From contig CAZTYE010000003.1 in the NCBI GenBank assembly GCA_964617645.1, positions 372,001 through 436,000 of the forward strand: 64,000 nt of DNA. The letters are read 5' to 3'. Positions within the stretch are counted from its first letter, which is position 1; the number at the start of each line of letters is the position of its first letter. The notes beneath the pieces were generated by a model. It did no database searches, was not told the DNA's origin, and saw only the letters and a list, made by a program, of their open reading frames with translations. Origin of the DNA: JADJGC01 sp964617645 (GTDB taxonomy: Bacteria > Zixibacteria > MSB-5A5 > CAIYYT01). Positions 34,774 to 43,709 of this stretch are shown here, in pieces. Made by a program: the position numbers and the translations under genes.

Positions 34774-37239
34774 TTAAGCGGCCCTCCGCAAACGTAATGC
34801 ATTGGTCACGACAAAGAACGATGACAGTGACATCGCCGCCGCGGCAATCATTGGCGACAATTGCCAGCCAAAGGCCGGATAGAATACACCGGCCGCGACG
34901 GGAAGCGCGACAATGTTATAGGCAAACGCCCAAAAGAGATTCTGCTTGATGTTGCGCGTTGTCGCGCGCGCCAAGCGGATGACCTGCGGCACCTTGGCTA
35001 GATCGTCGCCGATCAATGTTACCGCGGCCGACGCGACGGCGATATCACTCCCGCTTGACATTGCGATTCCGATATCGGCCACTGCCAATGCCGGCGCGTC
35101 GTTGATTCCATCACCAACCATACCGACAATGCCACCGTCGGCTTTGGCCGCCGTCACGGCGTCCAGTTTCTGCTGCGGCAGAAGTTCGGCGGACACGGAA
35201 GCGATTCCAACGGCGTGGGCCACCGACTCGGCTGCGCGCTGATTGTCTCCGGAGATCATGATTGATGAAACACCAAGCTGCTGCAGCGCGGCGACCGCTT
35301 CACGAGCCGACGGCTTGATCCGGTCGTTGAAAGTTATCAGCGCGACCGCTTGCTCGTTGACAGCGGCGAACATGGCAGTCCTGCCCGCGGCCGTTGCGCT
35401 TTCATAGCTGCCCGCAAACTGCGACACCGAGATTTGACGATAGTCGAAGAGTTTTTTCGTTCCGAGGAGGACGCGATCACCATGAACCACGCCAGATGCA
35501 CCGGCTCCGGCGAACGCGACAAAGTCCTGTGCTTCAGGTATCCTGATGCCCTGATCCTGCGCATAATCGATAAACGCCTTTGCCAGCGGATGTTCGGACT
35601 TCTGCTCAACGGCGGCGATCGCGGCAATCGTTGAACTCTTGTCGCCCGCAGCATATACGTCTGCAACCGCAAAGCGGCCTTCCGTCAGAGTTCCGGTCTT
35701 GTCGAAGAAGATCTTGCCGACTCCGCCGATGCGCTCGAGTGCCTCGCCGCTCCGAAAAAGAATTCCCAGGGCTGCGCCGCGCCCGACCGCTACCATGACT
35801 GCAACGGGTGTGGCCAGTCCGAGCGCGCACGGGCACGCGATGATCAATACTGCGATCGTCGACTTGACGGCGAAACCGGTGTCGGCGCCGGCCAAGAGCC
35901 ACGCGGTGAAAGTTATCGCGGCAATCATCAGCACGATCGGGACAAATACCGACGCGATTTTGTCCACCAATTTCTGAATCGGTGGTTTTGCAGACAGGGC
36001 ATGTTGCACCGCCGCCGCGATCTGGCTTAGCCGCGATTCGGCTTGTGGGACGGTTACACGAAAATCGAAACTGCCGTTCGTGACCATTGTCCCGCCAATT
36101 ACCGTCGATTCGGTCGACTTGTCGACAGGCAACGATTCTCCGGTCATCATCGACTCGTCAACCGATCCGGCGCCGCTGATGACCTCGCCATCCGCCGGAA
36201 TCTTTTCACCGGGGCGTACGCGGACGATTTCGCCCGGCCGGAGCATGTCGGGATGCACCGTGGTTTCTTCGTCGCCGCGAATCACGGTGGCTTGACTCGG
36301 ACGCCGTTCAAGTAACATGCGGATCGCCGATGAGCTGCGCAGGCGGGCATGAGCTTCCAGGTAGCGACCGAGCAAAACGAGCGCTGTGATCATGATTGCG
36401 CCATCGAAGTACGTCTCGTTGTGATGGCCGCTTAGCCCAAGCCACTCGGGTTGTAACAATGCGATCACGGAATAGAAATAGGCCGCCGCCGTGCCAAGCG
36501 AGATGAGCGTATTCATATCCGCGCTTCGTCGCCGCAGCGAATGCCACAGCCCCAAATGGAATCTTCGGCCGGCCCAGAAGAACACTATCGATGCCAGAAT
36601 CATCTGCGCCCACGTACTCACCGTCATCGAATTCGATGATTCACTGCCATGAGCGATCAGCATCAGCGCCATCGTGATTACCGCCGCCGCGATACTGACG
36701 TAGAGCGGCAGCCTCAGTTCAGAGATTTCCGATTCAGCCGGATCGGCGACTTCTCCGGCGGATTCGACGATCTTTGCTGCATAGCCGCTGCCGGTGAGTG
36801 CGGTGTCGAGAAGCGCCTGGAGATTTGCGGCGTCAAGATGCCGAACGACTCCGGTTCCGGCGGCATAGTTGATTTCTACCTGAGCGATACCCGGCAACCC
36901 GGAAAGCAATGATTCGATATTAAGCACACACGAAGCGCAGCGCATTCCCGTGATGGCGATTTGAGTCGTTTGGAACTTCGCCGGGTAACCGCCACGAATC
37001 AACGCGTCGGCAACAATGGCAAGTCGAAACTGCTCCGGGGAATACTCGATGCTTGCCGAATGATTCGCCAAATTAACGCTGACATTCCGCACACCCGGCA
37101 GCGGGCGAATGATCTCTTCCACAGTGCGGACACAAGAAGCGCAATGCATGCCGGAAATGGGGACAATGAGGCGCGCCGTTTCCGCTGCGGTCGAAATGTG
37201 GCTCGGTGTAGTCGATTTGCTCATTTGGTTACCGAACAT
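34774..37239 (-). CDS. copA: Copper-exporting P1B-type ATPase
   Basis: The 821-residue pump exports Cu(I) across the inner membrane. Two N-terminal heavy-metal-associated domains carry GMHCASC (C33, C36) and GMRCASC (C101, C104). The membrane metal site is CPC (469-471) in IACPCALGLATP, the phosphorylation motif is DKTGT (513-517), and TGES and GDGINDAPAL are present. All features are typical of full-length CopA. A second in-frame ATG at 37224 is possible; neither start has a strong ribosome-binding site. DUF2231 follows directly. Confidence 0.95.
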   Translation of the reverse strand: MFGNQMSKSTTPSHISTAAETARLIVPISGMHCASCVRTVEEIIRPLPGVRNVSVNLANHSASIEYSPEQFRLAIVADALIRGGYPAKFQTTQIAITGMRCASCVLNIESLLSGLPGIAQVEINYAAGTGVVRHLDAANLQALLDTALTGSGYAAKIVESAGEVADPAESEISELRLPLYVSIAAAVITMALMLIAHGSESSNSMTVSTWAQMILASIVFFWAGRRFHLGLWHSLRRRSADMNTLISLGTAAAYFYSVIALLQPEWLGLSGHHNETYFDGAIMITALVLLGRYLEAHARLRSSSAIRMLLERRPSQATVIRGDEETTVHPDMLRPGEIVRVRPGEKIPADGEVISGAGSVDESMMTGESLPVDKSTESTVIGGTMVTNGSFDFRVTVPQAESRLSQIAAAVQHALSAKPPIQKLVDKIASVFVPIVLMIAAITFTAWLLAGADTGFAVKSTIAVLIIACPCALGLATPVAVMVAVGRGAALGILFRSGEALERIGGVGKIFFDKTGTLTEGRFAVADVYAAGDKSSTIAAIAAVEQKSEHPLAKAFIDYAQDQGIRIPEAQDFVAFAGAGASGVVHGDRVLLGTKKLFDYRQISVSQFAGSYESATAAGRTAMFAAVNEQAVALITFNDRIKPSAREAVAALQQLGVSSIMISGDNQRAAESVAHAVGIASVSAELLPQQKLDAVTAAKADGGIVGMVGDGINDAPALAVADIGIAMSSGSDIAVASAAVTLIGDDLAKVPQVIRLARATTRNIKQNLFWAFAYNIVALPVAAGVFYPAFGWQLSPMIAAAAMSLSSFFVVTNALRLRRAA

Positions 37240-37384
37240 AAATCAAGCGTGCCCACAAAGTCAACGCCGTATGGCGGACAAGGTTCCTCAGATCAGCGCC
37301 GTTTACGGAACCGCGGGAGTTTTGACCTGTGTTGATAGGATGTCTCTGAGTCGCGACGAAAGCTTGAACGATGATTCGCGGCGC

Positions 37385-38665
37385 CTACTGATCAGAGCGT
37401 GATAAGACTATTACGCCGGTCGCAAAACCAGCCAAACCGACGGCGAGCAGAACCGCAATGGGCTGGAGCATCTCCGCCGCGCCGAAGCCGCGCCAGATTG
37501 CGCCCTCGGTGGCAAGGATGCTCCACTTGATCGGCGAAAAATTGGACAAAGTTGCCATCCACTTCGGCATCATAAACAGCGGCACCATGCCGCCGCCGAT
37601 CATGGAGAAGACAAGAAAAATCGCCCAGCCGGCGCCGGAAACAGAGGCTTCCGTCTTACCCATTACACTCATCAGCATCATCAAACCGACAAAGCACGAT
37701 GCCGAAGCCGCCACTGCCGCCGCCAGTCCCAAAGGCGAGGCGATCCTTACTTTGAAAATCAGCACGCCGATCAGCAGCAAGATGACGCACACCGCCACGG
37801 ACGCGATGAAGCAGGCCAGCCCCTTGCCGGCCAGAATGTGCGCTCGCGAAATCGGCGCCAAACGCAGGCGCATGAATGTTCCGCGCGTGCGCTCGATGAC
37901 GATCGAGAGACCAAATGCGGCTGCGGTACCAATCAGCGCCCACTGCAGGGACTGTGGAAAGGTGACTTCGAATGATGTTCGCGGATACGTCGTGCTCACC
38001 GCCACGTCGGTGAAGTTGACTTCCAACTGCCCGAACGGCGACGCGCCTTGGTTGCCAAGACCGGCGGAGTCAAGCTCTCCCAGTGATCCGAAGAACTGGT
38101 CAACATTGCCGAGAAACGTCCGCAACGCTTGCTTCTGCGTATCGTCCAGCGTGCTGGAGCTGTCAACTTCCGCAAGTTCTTTGCCGACGCGGCCCTGCCA
38201 CTCACGGGAGTTGGTCATGGCGCCCTGCAGCATCGCAAAATACGCCTGGTTGATCAGACCGTTTAGATATCCGGCCTCGGCCTTCCGCGCCGGATCGATG
38301 CCAACTTCGATGTTGCCGCCGTCACCGCGGAAGAGGCTGAATACGTCTTCGCCCTGACCGGTGAATTCCACATACGCTGTCAGTTCACCGCGCGTCACAA
38401 GTATTCTCGCGCTGTCGCGCGGCAAAGCCCGAATCTTCAAGACTTCTGCTTCGCTGAGCTTTGCATAAAACTTCTGAGCCAACGGCGAAGCATCGTCTGT
38501 TACCGTCGCAATTCTTAGACTACGCGCCCCGCCACTCGAGCCGGAGAAAATCGAGCCAAAGAATAGAGCCATCAACAGCGGGAAGATGAGGACCCAGAAC
38601 AACCCCAGTTTGTCGCGAAGGAGAAGTTTAAGATCCTTGAGCGCCAGAGTAATAATCGCTTGCAT
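37385..38665 (-). CDS. ABC-2 transporter permease
   Basis: The 426-residue protein has an N-terminal membrane helix (LFWVLIFPLLMALFFGSIF), a long extracytoplasmic domain of about 200 residues and five to six C-terminal helices including ERTRGTFMRLRLAPISRAHILAGKGLACF. The ATG overlaps the stop of the upstream ATPase gene (ATGA), so the two form one exporter. Drug or lipid export is typical of this YhhJ-like group. Confidence 0.9.
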   Translation of the reverse strand: MQAIITLALKDLKLLLRDKLGLFWVLIFPLLMALFFGSIFSGSSGGARSLRIATVTDDASPLAQKFYAKLSEAEVLKIRALPRDSARILVTRGELTAYVEFTGQGEDVFSLFRGDGGNIEVGIDPARKAEAGYLNGLINQAYFAMLQGAMTNSREWQGRVGKELAEVDSSSTLDDTQKQALRTFLGNVDQFFGSLGELDSAGLGNQGASPFGQLEVNFTDVAVSTTYPRTSFEVTFPQSLQWALIGTAAAFGLSIVIERTRGTFMRLRLAPISRAHILAGKGLACFIASVAVCVILLLIGVLIFKVRIASPLGLAAAVAASASCFVGLMMLMSVMGKTEASVSGAGWAIFLVFSMIGGGMVPLFMMPKWMATLSNFSPIKWSILATEGAIWRGFGAAEMLQPIAVLLAVGLAGFATGVIVLSRSDQ

Positions 38666-39555
38666 CAGTCGCGCAACCTCCGGCCGGTCAATTTCAAAAA
38701 CACGCTCTCCAAATCAGGGCGGTCGATATGTAACGAACGAAACATCACGCCCTTCGCGCTCAAGCCGGCGATATCGACAAATGGCTGAGCGGACTCAAAC
38801 CGCCAATGAAGGTTCTCGATCACTCCCGGAAGCTGCACGCCGGAAGGCGGAGCCGCTTCCAACTCCCCGGTAATGACGGAAGTCCCGCCGTGGCGAGCGA
38901 TCAGGTTCTTGACCGTATCCAAGTCAAGGATCTTTCCATGATCGATAATTGCGACCCGATCGCACAGCCGCTGAGCTTCCTCCATGTAGTGCGTTGTGTA
39001 GATTATCGTGCGCCCGTCCCGCTTGAGCAATTCGATCTTGTCGAAGATCAAGTTGCGCGATTGCGGATCAACACCCACCGTCGGTTCATCGAACAGCAGG
39101 ATTTGCGGATCATGAATGAGGGCACAGGCAATGTTCAACCTGCGCTTCATTCCGCCGGAGTATTTTGCGACCAAGTCCTTCGCGCGATCTTCCAGACCGG
39201 AAATATTCAGCGCGAACTGAACGCGCTCCTTCAGGCGATTGCCGGAGAGACTGTAAAGCCGCCCGAAAAACTGCAGATTTTCTAATGCCGTTAGCTCTTC
39301 GTAGATCGCCAGTGCCTGTGGCGCTGTCCCGATCTTGAGGCGCGCCAGCGGCTGCTGGGGATCACCGATGCCGTCGAGCAGTACTTTGCCGGCGTCCGGT
39401 TTCAGCGCGCCAACGATCATGTTGATGGTCGTCGATTTGCCGGCGCCGTTTGGGCCCAGCAACCCGAAAACTTCACCGGTATTGACGCGGAAACTGACAT
39501 CACCGACTGCGACCAGCGCGCCAAAGCTCTTTTTCAAACCCTCTGCGATTAGCAT
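38665..39555 (-). CDS. ABC transporter ATP-binding protein (drug/ion exporter type)
   Basis: The 296-residue ATPase has GPNGAGKST (Walker A), YSGGMKRRLNIA (signature) and ILLFDEPTVGVDPQSR (Walker B). The start at 39555 is behind GGGGAG; the frame is open upstream into the divergent MATE region. About 80 residues beyond the ATPase core resemble the C-terminal extension of ABC-2 ATPases (DUF4162-like). Partner of the permease at 37385. Confidence 0.92.
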   Translation of the reverse strand: MLIAEGLKKSFGALVAVGDVSFRVNTGEVFGLLGPNGAGKSTTINMIVGALKPDAGKVLLDGIGDPQQPLARLKIGTAPQALAIYEELTALENLQFFGRLYSLSGNRLKERVQFALNISGLEDRAKDLVAKYSGGMKRRLNIACALIHDPQILLFDEPTVGVDPQSRNLIFDKIELLKRDGRTIIYTTHYMEEAQRLCDRVAIIDHGKILDLDTVKNLIARHGGTSVITGELEAAPPSGVQLPGVIENLHWRFESAQPFVDIAGLSAKGVMFRSLHIDRPDLESVFLKLTGRRLRD

Positions 39556-39693
39556 TGTCTCCCCTAATACGCAATCTATCCAAGGTTGTTGCGCAAATCC
39601 GACAAGGAAGTACGGAATCACTACCGATCTTGGCTGCTCGCGCCGCGATTTTGCTGGTGTAATCATCGTCGTTGGAAGTATTCTCAACCAGTC

Positions 39694-41025
39694 ATGAATC
39701 GTGAGATCCTTCGATTAGCGATCCCGAGTATCATCACCAATATCTCCGTGCCACTGTTGTCTGCGGTCGATACGGCGCTGGTTGGCCATCTCGAAAGCGA
39801 GTTCTATCTTGGCGGCGTCGCTATCGGGGCGATGATCTTCAATTTCCTGTTCTGGGGTTTCGGTTTCCTCCGTATGGGGACAACCGGGCTGACGGCGCAG
39901 GCCTTCGGCCGACATGGTCGCACCGAGGCAAGCCTCATACTCATGCGCGCAATCACGGTGGCGCTGGCAGCGGGCGCACTGATTTTGGTCCTGCAGTGGC
40001 CGATTCGTCTTGCAGCGCTGACCGCAGTCGACACCAGCCGCGAAGTCGAAATGCAGGCGACCATCTACTACAGCTTGCGTGTTTGGTCGGCGCCGGCGGT
40101 GCTTTTCCAGTTTGCCGTCCAGGGTTGGTTTCTGGGAATGCAGAACGCCCGCTTTCCCATGATCCTCGCAGTGTTTGTCAACGCGCTGACCATCGCTCTT
40201 GACCTCATCTTCCTGATCGTCTTCGATATGAAAGTTGCCGGCGTCGCGCTGGGAACCTTGATCGCCAATTATGCGGGCGCCGTGCTCGCCGTAATTCTCC
40301 TCCGGCATTCCTATCGCGAGTACTTGACTTTCCCGAGTATCGGGCAACTACTGGAATGGCGCACATTGAAACGATTTTTCATCGTCAATCGCGATATCTT
40401 CCTGCGAACGCTTCTGCTCATCCTCACCTACAGCTTTTTCACCGCCACTTCCGCGACTTTCGGCGATACGACCTTGGCGGCGAATACGATCTTGCTGCAA
40501 ATGTGGATGATTCTCGCCTATGGCGTTGATGGGTTTGCCTTTGCGGCCGAGAGCCTCGTAGGCCGGTTTATTGGCGCCCGCGACGCGCTCGGATTGCGTC
40601 AATCACTGCGCTGGATTTTCGTTTGGGGCATGGGACTCGGCGTCGCCGTATCGCTTGTATACTGGATCGGCGGGGAGGCTATCCTCGCGCTCTTCACCGA
40701 CAATGCGGAAATCCGAGCGGTCGCGATGCAATTCTATGTCTGGACGGTCTTTGCTCCCGTTGTCAATGCCGCCTGTTTTCTCTGGGACGGGGCGTTTATC
40801 GGCGCAACTGCCACGCGGGCCATGCTGGTCTCGATGGCGATAGCAACATTGATCGTGTATTTCCCTCTCTACTTCCTGGCTCAGGAATCGCTGGGCAACC
40901 ATGCGCTGTGGCTGGCCATGCTCTGCTATATGGCGGTTAGGGGCATTACGCTGTCAATCTACGCTCCCAACGCGATCTTCCGACTGGTCCCGGAAAATCG
41001 TACTTCCTTGAACGAAATTCGGTAG
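39694..41025 (+). CDS. MATE-family multidrug/Na+ antiporter (DinF-like)
   Basis: The 443-residue protein has twelve membrane segments and the MATE opening motif LRLAIPSIITNISVPLLSAVDTALVGHL, and GTTGLTAQAFGRHGRTEA. DinF/NorM relatives export toxic cations using sodium or proton gradients. The ATG at 39694 begins the first helix; the frame is open upstream without support. It is divergent from the second ABC exporter, and its gene ends 35 bases before adaA. Confidence 0.9.
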   Translation: MNREILRLAIPSIITNISVPLLSAVDTALVGHLESEFYLGGVAIGAMIFNFLFWGFGFLRMGTTGLTAQAFGRHGRTEASLILMRAITVALAAGALILVLQWPIRLAALTAVDTSREVEMQATIYYSLRVWSAPAVLFQFAVQGWFLGMQNARFPMILAVFVNALTIALDLIFLIVFDMKVAGVALGTLIANYAGAVLAVILLRHSYREYLTFPSIGQLLEWRTLKRFFIVNRDIFLRTLLLILTYSFFTATSATFGDTTLAANTILLQMWMILAYGVDGFAFAAESLVGRFIGARDALGLRQSLRWIFVWGMGLGVAVSLVYWIGGEAILALFTDNAEIRAVAMQFYVWTVFAPVVNAACFLWDGAFIGATATRAMLVSMAIATLIVYFPLYFLAQESLGNHALWLAMLCYMAVRGITLSIYAPNAIFRLVPENRTSLNEIR

Positions 41026-41060
41026 ACGCAAGAGGCGGGCTCGTATTCATTGGTGAGGCG

Positions 41061-41618
41061 ATGACAATGAAGTACGAAATGATGGTGCGCGCGATGATGG
41101 AGCGCGATCGGCGCTACGATGGCCGCTTCTACGTGGGCGTCCATTCGACCGGCATCTATTGCCTGCCTTCCTGTCGGGCAAGAAAGCCGCTGTTGAAAAA
41201 TGTCTCTTTCTATTCAACGCGCGAGGAGGCCCTCGCCGCCGGTCTGCGCAGTTGTAAACGCTGCCGGGCTGCACAATTTCCCGACAGCCTGCCCGAGTGG
41301 CTTTACCGGGTGGTCAAACATATGCGCTCGAACCGGCAACAGCGCCTCGATGAACGCGAGTTGAGCGGACTGGCCGGTGTCGATATTTCCACCATCCGCC
41401 GCTATTTCAAAGAGCATCTGCAAACCACGCCGCTGGCCTTTCACCGGCGCACCCGCCTGAACTGCGCCCGCGACCTAATTGAGCAAGGATCCGATTATCT
41501 CGTAGCCGCTTATGAATGCGGCTGGGAATCGGCGTCGGGATTTCGCTCGGCGTTTAGTAAGGAATTTGGCAAACCACCGGGAGCGTATTATGGTTTACGA
41601 CAAGATTGTTTTTCGTGA
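41061..41618 (+). CDS. AdaA-type methylphosphotriester-responsive transcription regulator
   Basis: The 185-residue protein has the Ada metal-binding domain with four cysteines (C34, C38, C65, C68 in GIYCLPSCRARKPLLKNVSFY and LRSCKRCRA), of which the first accepts methyl from DNA methylphosphotriesters, followed by an AraC-type helix-turn-helix domain (LAGVDISTIRRYFKEH, ARDLIEQGSDYLVAAYECGWESASGFRSAFSKEFGKPPG). The C-terminal O6-methylguanine methyltransferase of E. coli Ada is missing here and is encoded by the overlapping next gene, as in the Bacillus AdaA/AdaB arrangement. It would activate the alkylation response. Confidence 0.9.
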   Translation: MTMKYEMMVRAMMERDRRYDGRFYVGVHSTGIYCLPSCRARKPLLKNVSFYSTREEALAAGLRSCKRCRAAQFPDSLPEWLYRVVKHMRSNRQQRLDERELSGLAGVDISTIRRYFKEHLQTTPLAFHRRTRLNCARDLIEQGSDYLVAAYECGWESASGFRSAFSKEFGKPPGAYYGLRQDCFS

Positions 41619-42123
41619 TCTCGACAGCCCACTTGGGCCGATGATTGCCGGCGCCACCGACCGCGGCGCCTGTTTTCTCGAATGGCACGACCGCGGCGGC
41701 GTCGAGCGAATCTTGCAGCGTGTCGAGAAGCGTTACCGTTGTCGCCCGCGACGCGGTGATCACAAAAACCTCGACAAGCTCGAGCGCGAACTTGAAAAGT
41801 ACTTCGCCGGCAAGCTGAGAGAATTCACGGTCGCGATCGACATTACCGGGTCGCCCTTCGAACAGGCGGTTTGGGCGCAGTTGCTTAAGATTCCGCATGG
41901 AGAAACGCGATCATATGGCGATATCGCGGTGGCGCTCAATAAACCCGGCGCGCAGCGCGCCGTCGGCCGGGCTAATGGCGCCAATTACCTTTCCATCGTC
42001 ATTCCGTGCCATCGCGTGATCGAGCACAACGGCAAGCTGCGCGGTTACGGTGGCGGGTTGGATCGCAAGAAGTACCTCCTCGAACTCGAAGCCGGAATCG
42101 TAGCGCCAAGTCTCGCGCTGTAG
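41590..42123 (+). CDS. ogt: Methylated-DNA-protein cysteine methyltransferase
   Basis: The 177-residue enzyme repairs O6-methylguanine by direct transfer to the active-site cysteine in the motif IPCHRVIE; FEQAVWAQLLKIPHGETRSYGDIA is the DNA-binding helix-turn-helix. Its ATG lies within the last 29 bases of the adaA gene, so translation is coupled. Together the two genes reconstruct the domains of one Ada protein. The frame is open further upstream inside adaA. Confidence 0.94.
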   Translation: MVYDKIVFRDLDSPLGPMIAGATDRGACFLEWHDRGGVERILQRVEKRYRCRPRRGDHKNLDKLERELEKYFAGKLREFTVAIDITGSPFEQAVWAQLLKIPHGETRSYGDIAVALNKPGAQRAVGRANGANYLSIVIPCHRVIEHNGKLRGYGGGLDRKKYLLELEAGIVAPSLAL

Positions 42124-42497
42124 CGGCCTCATGGGGGACCTTCCCGAGCGATTTTGTTCCATTGCGACAATGTGATTTTTTTCACATTTGTGACAATTTC
42201 GTGACAATAACGACCATTGATGTCCACATACTCCCGTGTAACTGAACGTGGGACAGCCGGTGGCGGCTGGGCGTTTGGTCATGTTAGTTGTTTCGCAACC
42301 GGCGCTGCCAAAAAATAGAACACTTGAACCAAGTTTGCGCAATCCACTAACTCCTGAAGTCTCTTCCAAAAGCTACGTCGATAATAAGAGTAACGGTGCG
42401 CCGATCTTGCTGCGACTGCGCAAATCGGTCACAGTGGTAGCGATCGCATTCCGGCGTGATCGCCTACTTGAAAAATCATCTCCGTTACGGGGGAGTT
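42124..42497. other. 374-base gap upstream of the porin gene
   Basis: The gap holds the CRP-type palindrome at 42169-42188, an 11-base-period direct repeat GTGACAAT (42190-42197 and 42201-42208), a short hairpin CAGCCGGTGGCGGCTG near 42254, and a GGGGGAG ribosome-binding site just before the porin ATG. A short frame at 42248-42514 has no supporting features and is ignored. The leader after the operator is long (about 290 bases); no known riboswitch fold was recognised. Confidence 0.5.
42169..42188. promoter_or_regulatory. CRP/FNR-family operator
   Basis: AATGTGA-N6-TCACATT is a perfect inverted repeat with 7-base arms, identical in layout and core sequence to the consensus site of the cAMP receptor protein family (TGTGA-N6-TCACA). 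It lies upstream of the porin gene at 42498 and 46 bases after the ogt stop. Confidence 0.75.
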
Positions 42498-43559
42498 ATG
42501 AGACTTTTCGTTAGCTTCGTCGTGGTCCTGACAGCTCTTGCCGCTATTGCTCCTCTACGCGGCGAAGAGGGCGCCCAGGAATCGCTTTCTGACGCCGAGG
42601 TGGCCGCCAACAATCAACCGCGCTGGCCCGAAATCTCCGGTTTTCTCGATGTCATCGGTAGCTATCGCAACAGCGGTGGCGACCGCTACAACTTTGCCAT
42701 CGGCCAGGCCGAAATCGATTTGGCACAGACTGTCAGCAACCGAGTTTCGGCCGCACTTTCGCTTTGCTACAACAACCAAACAGGCTCCTTCGATCTGGGC
42801 AGCGCCGAGCTGTATTTGACGCTGCGCAGTCAGCCGGAGCATTTCCTCAGCAACGCCACTCTCGTCGCCGGGCAGTTCGATGTTCCGATCGGTATCGAGT
42901 ACAACTACTTTTGTTCGATTGATCGCGAAACTATTACCGCCCCGTGGCACAACCATGCCCCCGGGAACTGGTATGGCTGGAATGACTACGGCGTCCGCCT
43001 CGAGTTGGAAACCCAACTCGGCAATGCCAAAGCGTATGTAGTCAATGGCTTCGACGACGAGGCCCAGATTACTTCACGTGTGTTCAATTTGTCGACCGGC
43101 TTCGAAGAAGATACCACCGAGGTTGTCAATACCGCGCCCGACATCGCCTTCGGCGAGCGGTTGGGCTGGACGATTATCCCCACGATCGAGTTTGGTAGTT
43201 CGCTTGCGCTCGGTCTCAATCCACACGGCGCGCGCGAGATGGCGGTGGCGGCAGTCGATCTCCAGTTCACACATGGTGCATTTTCTGCGCGCAGCGAGTG
43301 GATTCGGCACTGGCGCAATCGCAGCGTCTCCGAAGCGCGTTCTGACGGTTTTTACTTGCAGGCAATGTACCAACTCGGCTTCGCGCGGCTCCATTCGCGT
43401 TTCGCTCAAGCGCGACAGCAATCCGACGGCTGGCAGGATCAGCTCTCTGCCGGCGTTGGGCTCAAGATCTATGAGCAAACCGAACTACGCGGCGAGTGGC
43501 TGATCGATCGCGCCGAAGACGCGCAATCATCTTTTGTCCAGCTCCTCGTGAGTTTCTGA
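42498..43559 (+). CDS. Outer-membrane porin-like beta-barrel protein
   Basis: The 353-residue protein has a signal peptide ending around PLRGEE and a beta-strand-rich region (RWPEISGFLDVIGSYRN, LAQTVSNRVSAALSL, ATLVAGQFDVPIGIEYN) ending in SFVQLLVSF, a C-terminal phenylalanine as required for outer-membrane insertion. It resembles the broad porin group that includes phosphate-selective (OprP/O) types. GGGGGAG precedes the ATG; the frame is open upstream. An upstream operator of CRP type suggests carbon- or redox-dependent regulation. Substrate unknown. Confidence 0.72.
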   Translation: MRLFVSFVVVLTALAAIAPLRGEEGAQESLSDAEVAANNQPRWPEISGFLDVIGSYRNSGGDRYNFAIGQAEIDLAQTVSNRVSAALSLCYNNQTGSFDLGSAELYLTLRSQPEHFLSNATLVAGQFDVPIGIEYNYFCSIDRETITAPWHNHAPGNWYGWNDYGVRLELETQLGNAKAYVVNGFDDEAQITSRVFNLSTGFEEDTTEVVNTAPDIAFGERLGWTIIPTIEFGSSLALGLNPHGAREMAVAAVDLQFTHGAFSARSEWIRHWRNRSVSEARSDGFYLQAMYQLGFARLHSRFAQARQQSDGWQDQLSAGVGLKIYEQTELRGEWLIDRAEDAQSSFVQLLVSF

Positions 43560-43582
43560 TACTGCCGCCGATCTTCGGCACC

Positions 43583-43611
43583 AGCCGGCAACTTTGGTTG
43601 CCGGCTTTTTG
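43583..43611 (+). terminator. Terminator after the porin gene
   Basis: AGCCGGCAAC (43583-43592) and GTTGCCGGCT (43597-43606) form a perfect 10-bp stem with a four-base loop, followed by TTTTTG. Confidence 0.85.
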
Positions 43612-43709
43612 TTTTGCCGCCGCCGACGGAGGAGGACTCCCGGCTGCGAACAACCGGCCGCTGAGAATTGTCCGTGCCCTCCGGTGTGGAATTGATTAGA
43701 CTGCCCGCC

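Noticed and set aside
42210..42497. Long leader of the porin gene as a c-di-GMP or cobalamin riboswitch
   Set aside because: A short hairpin exists but the conserved cores of these riboswitches are absent.
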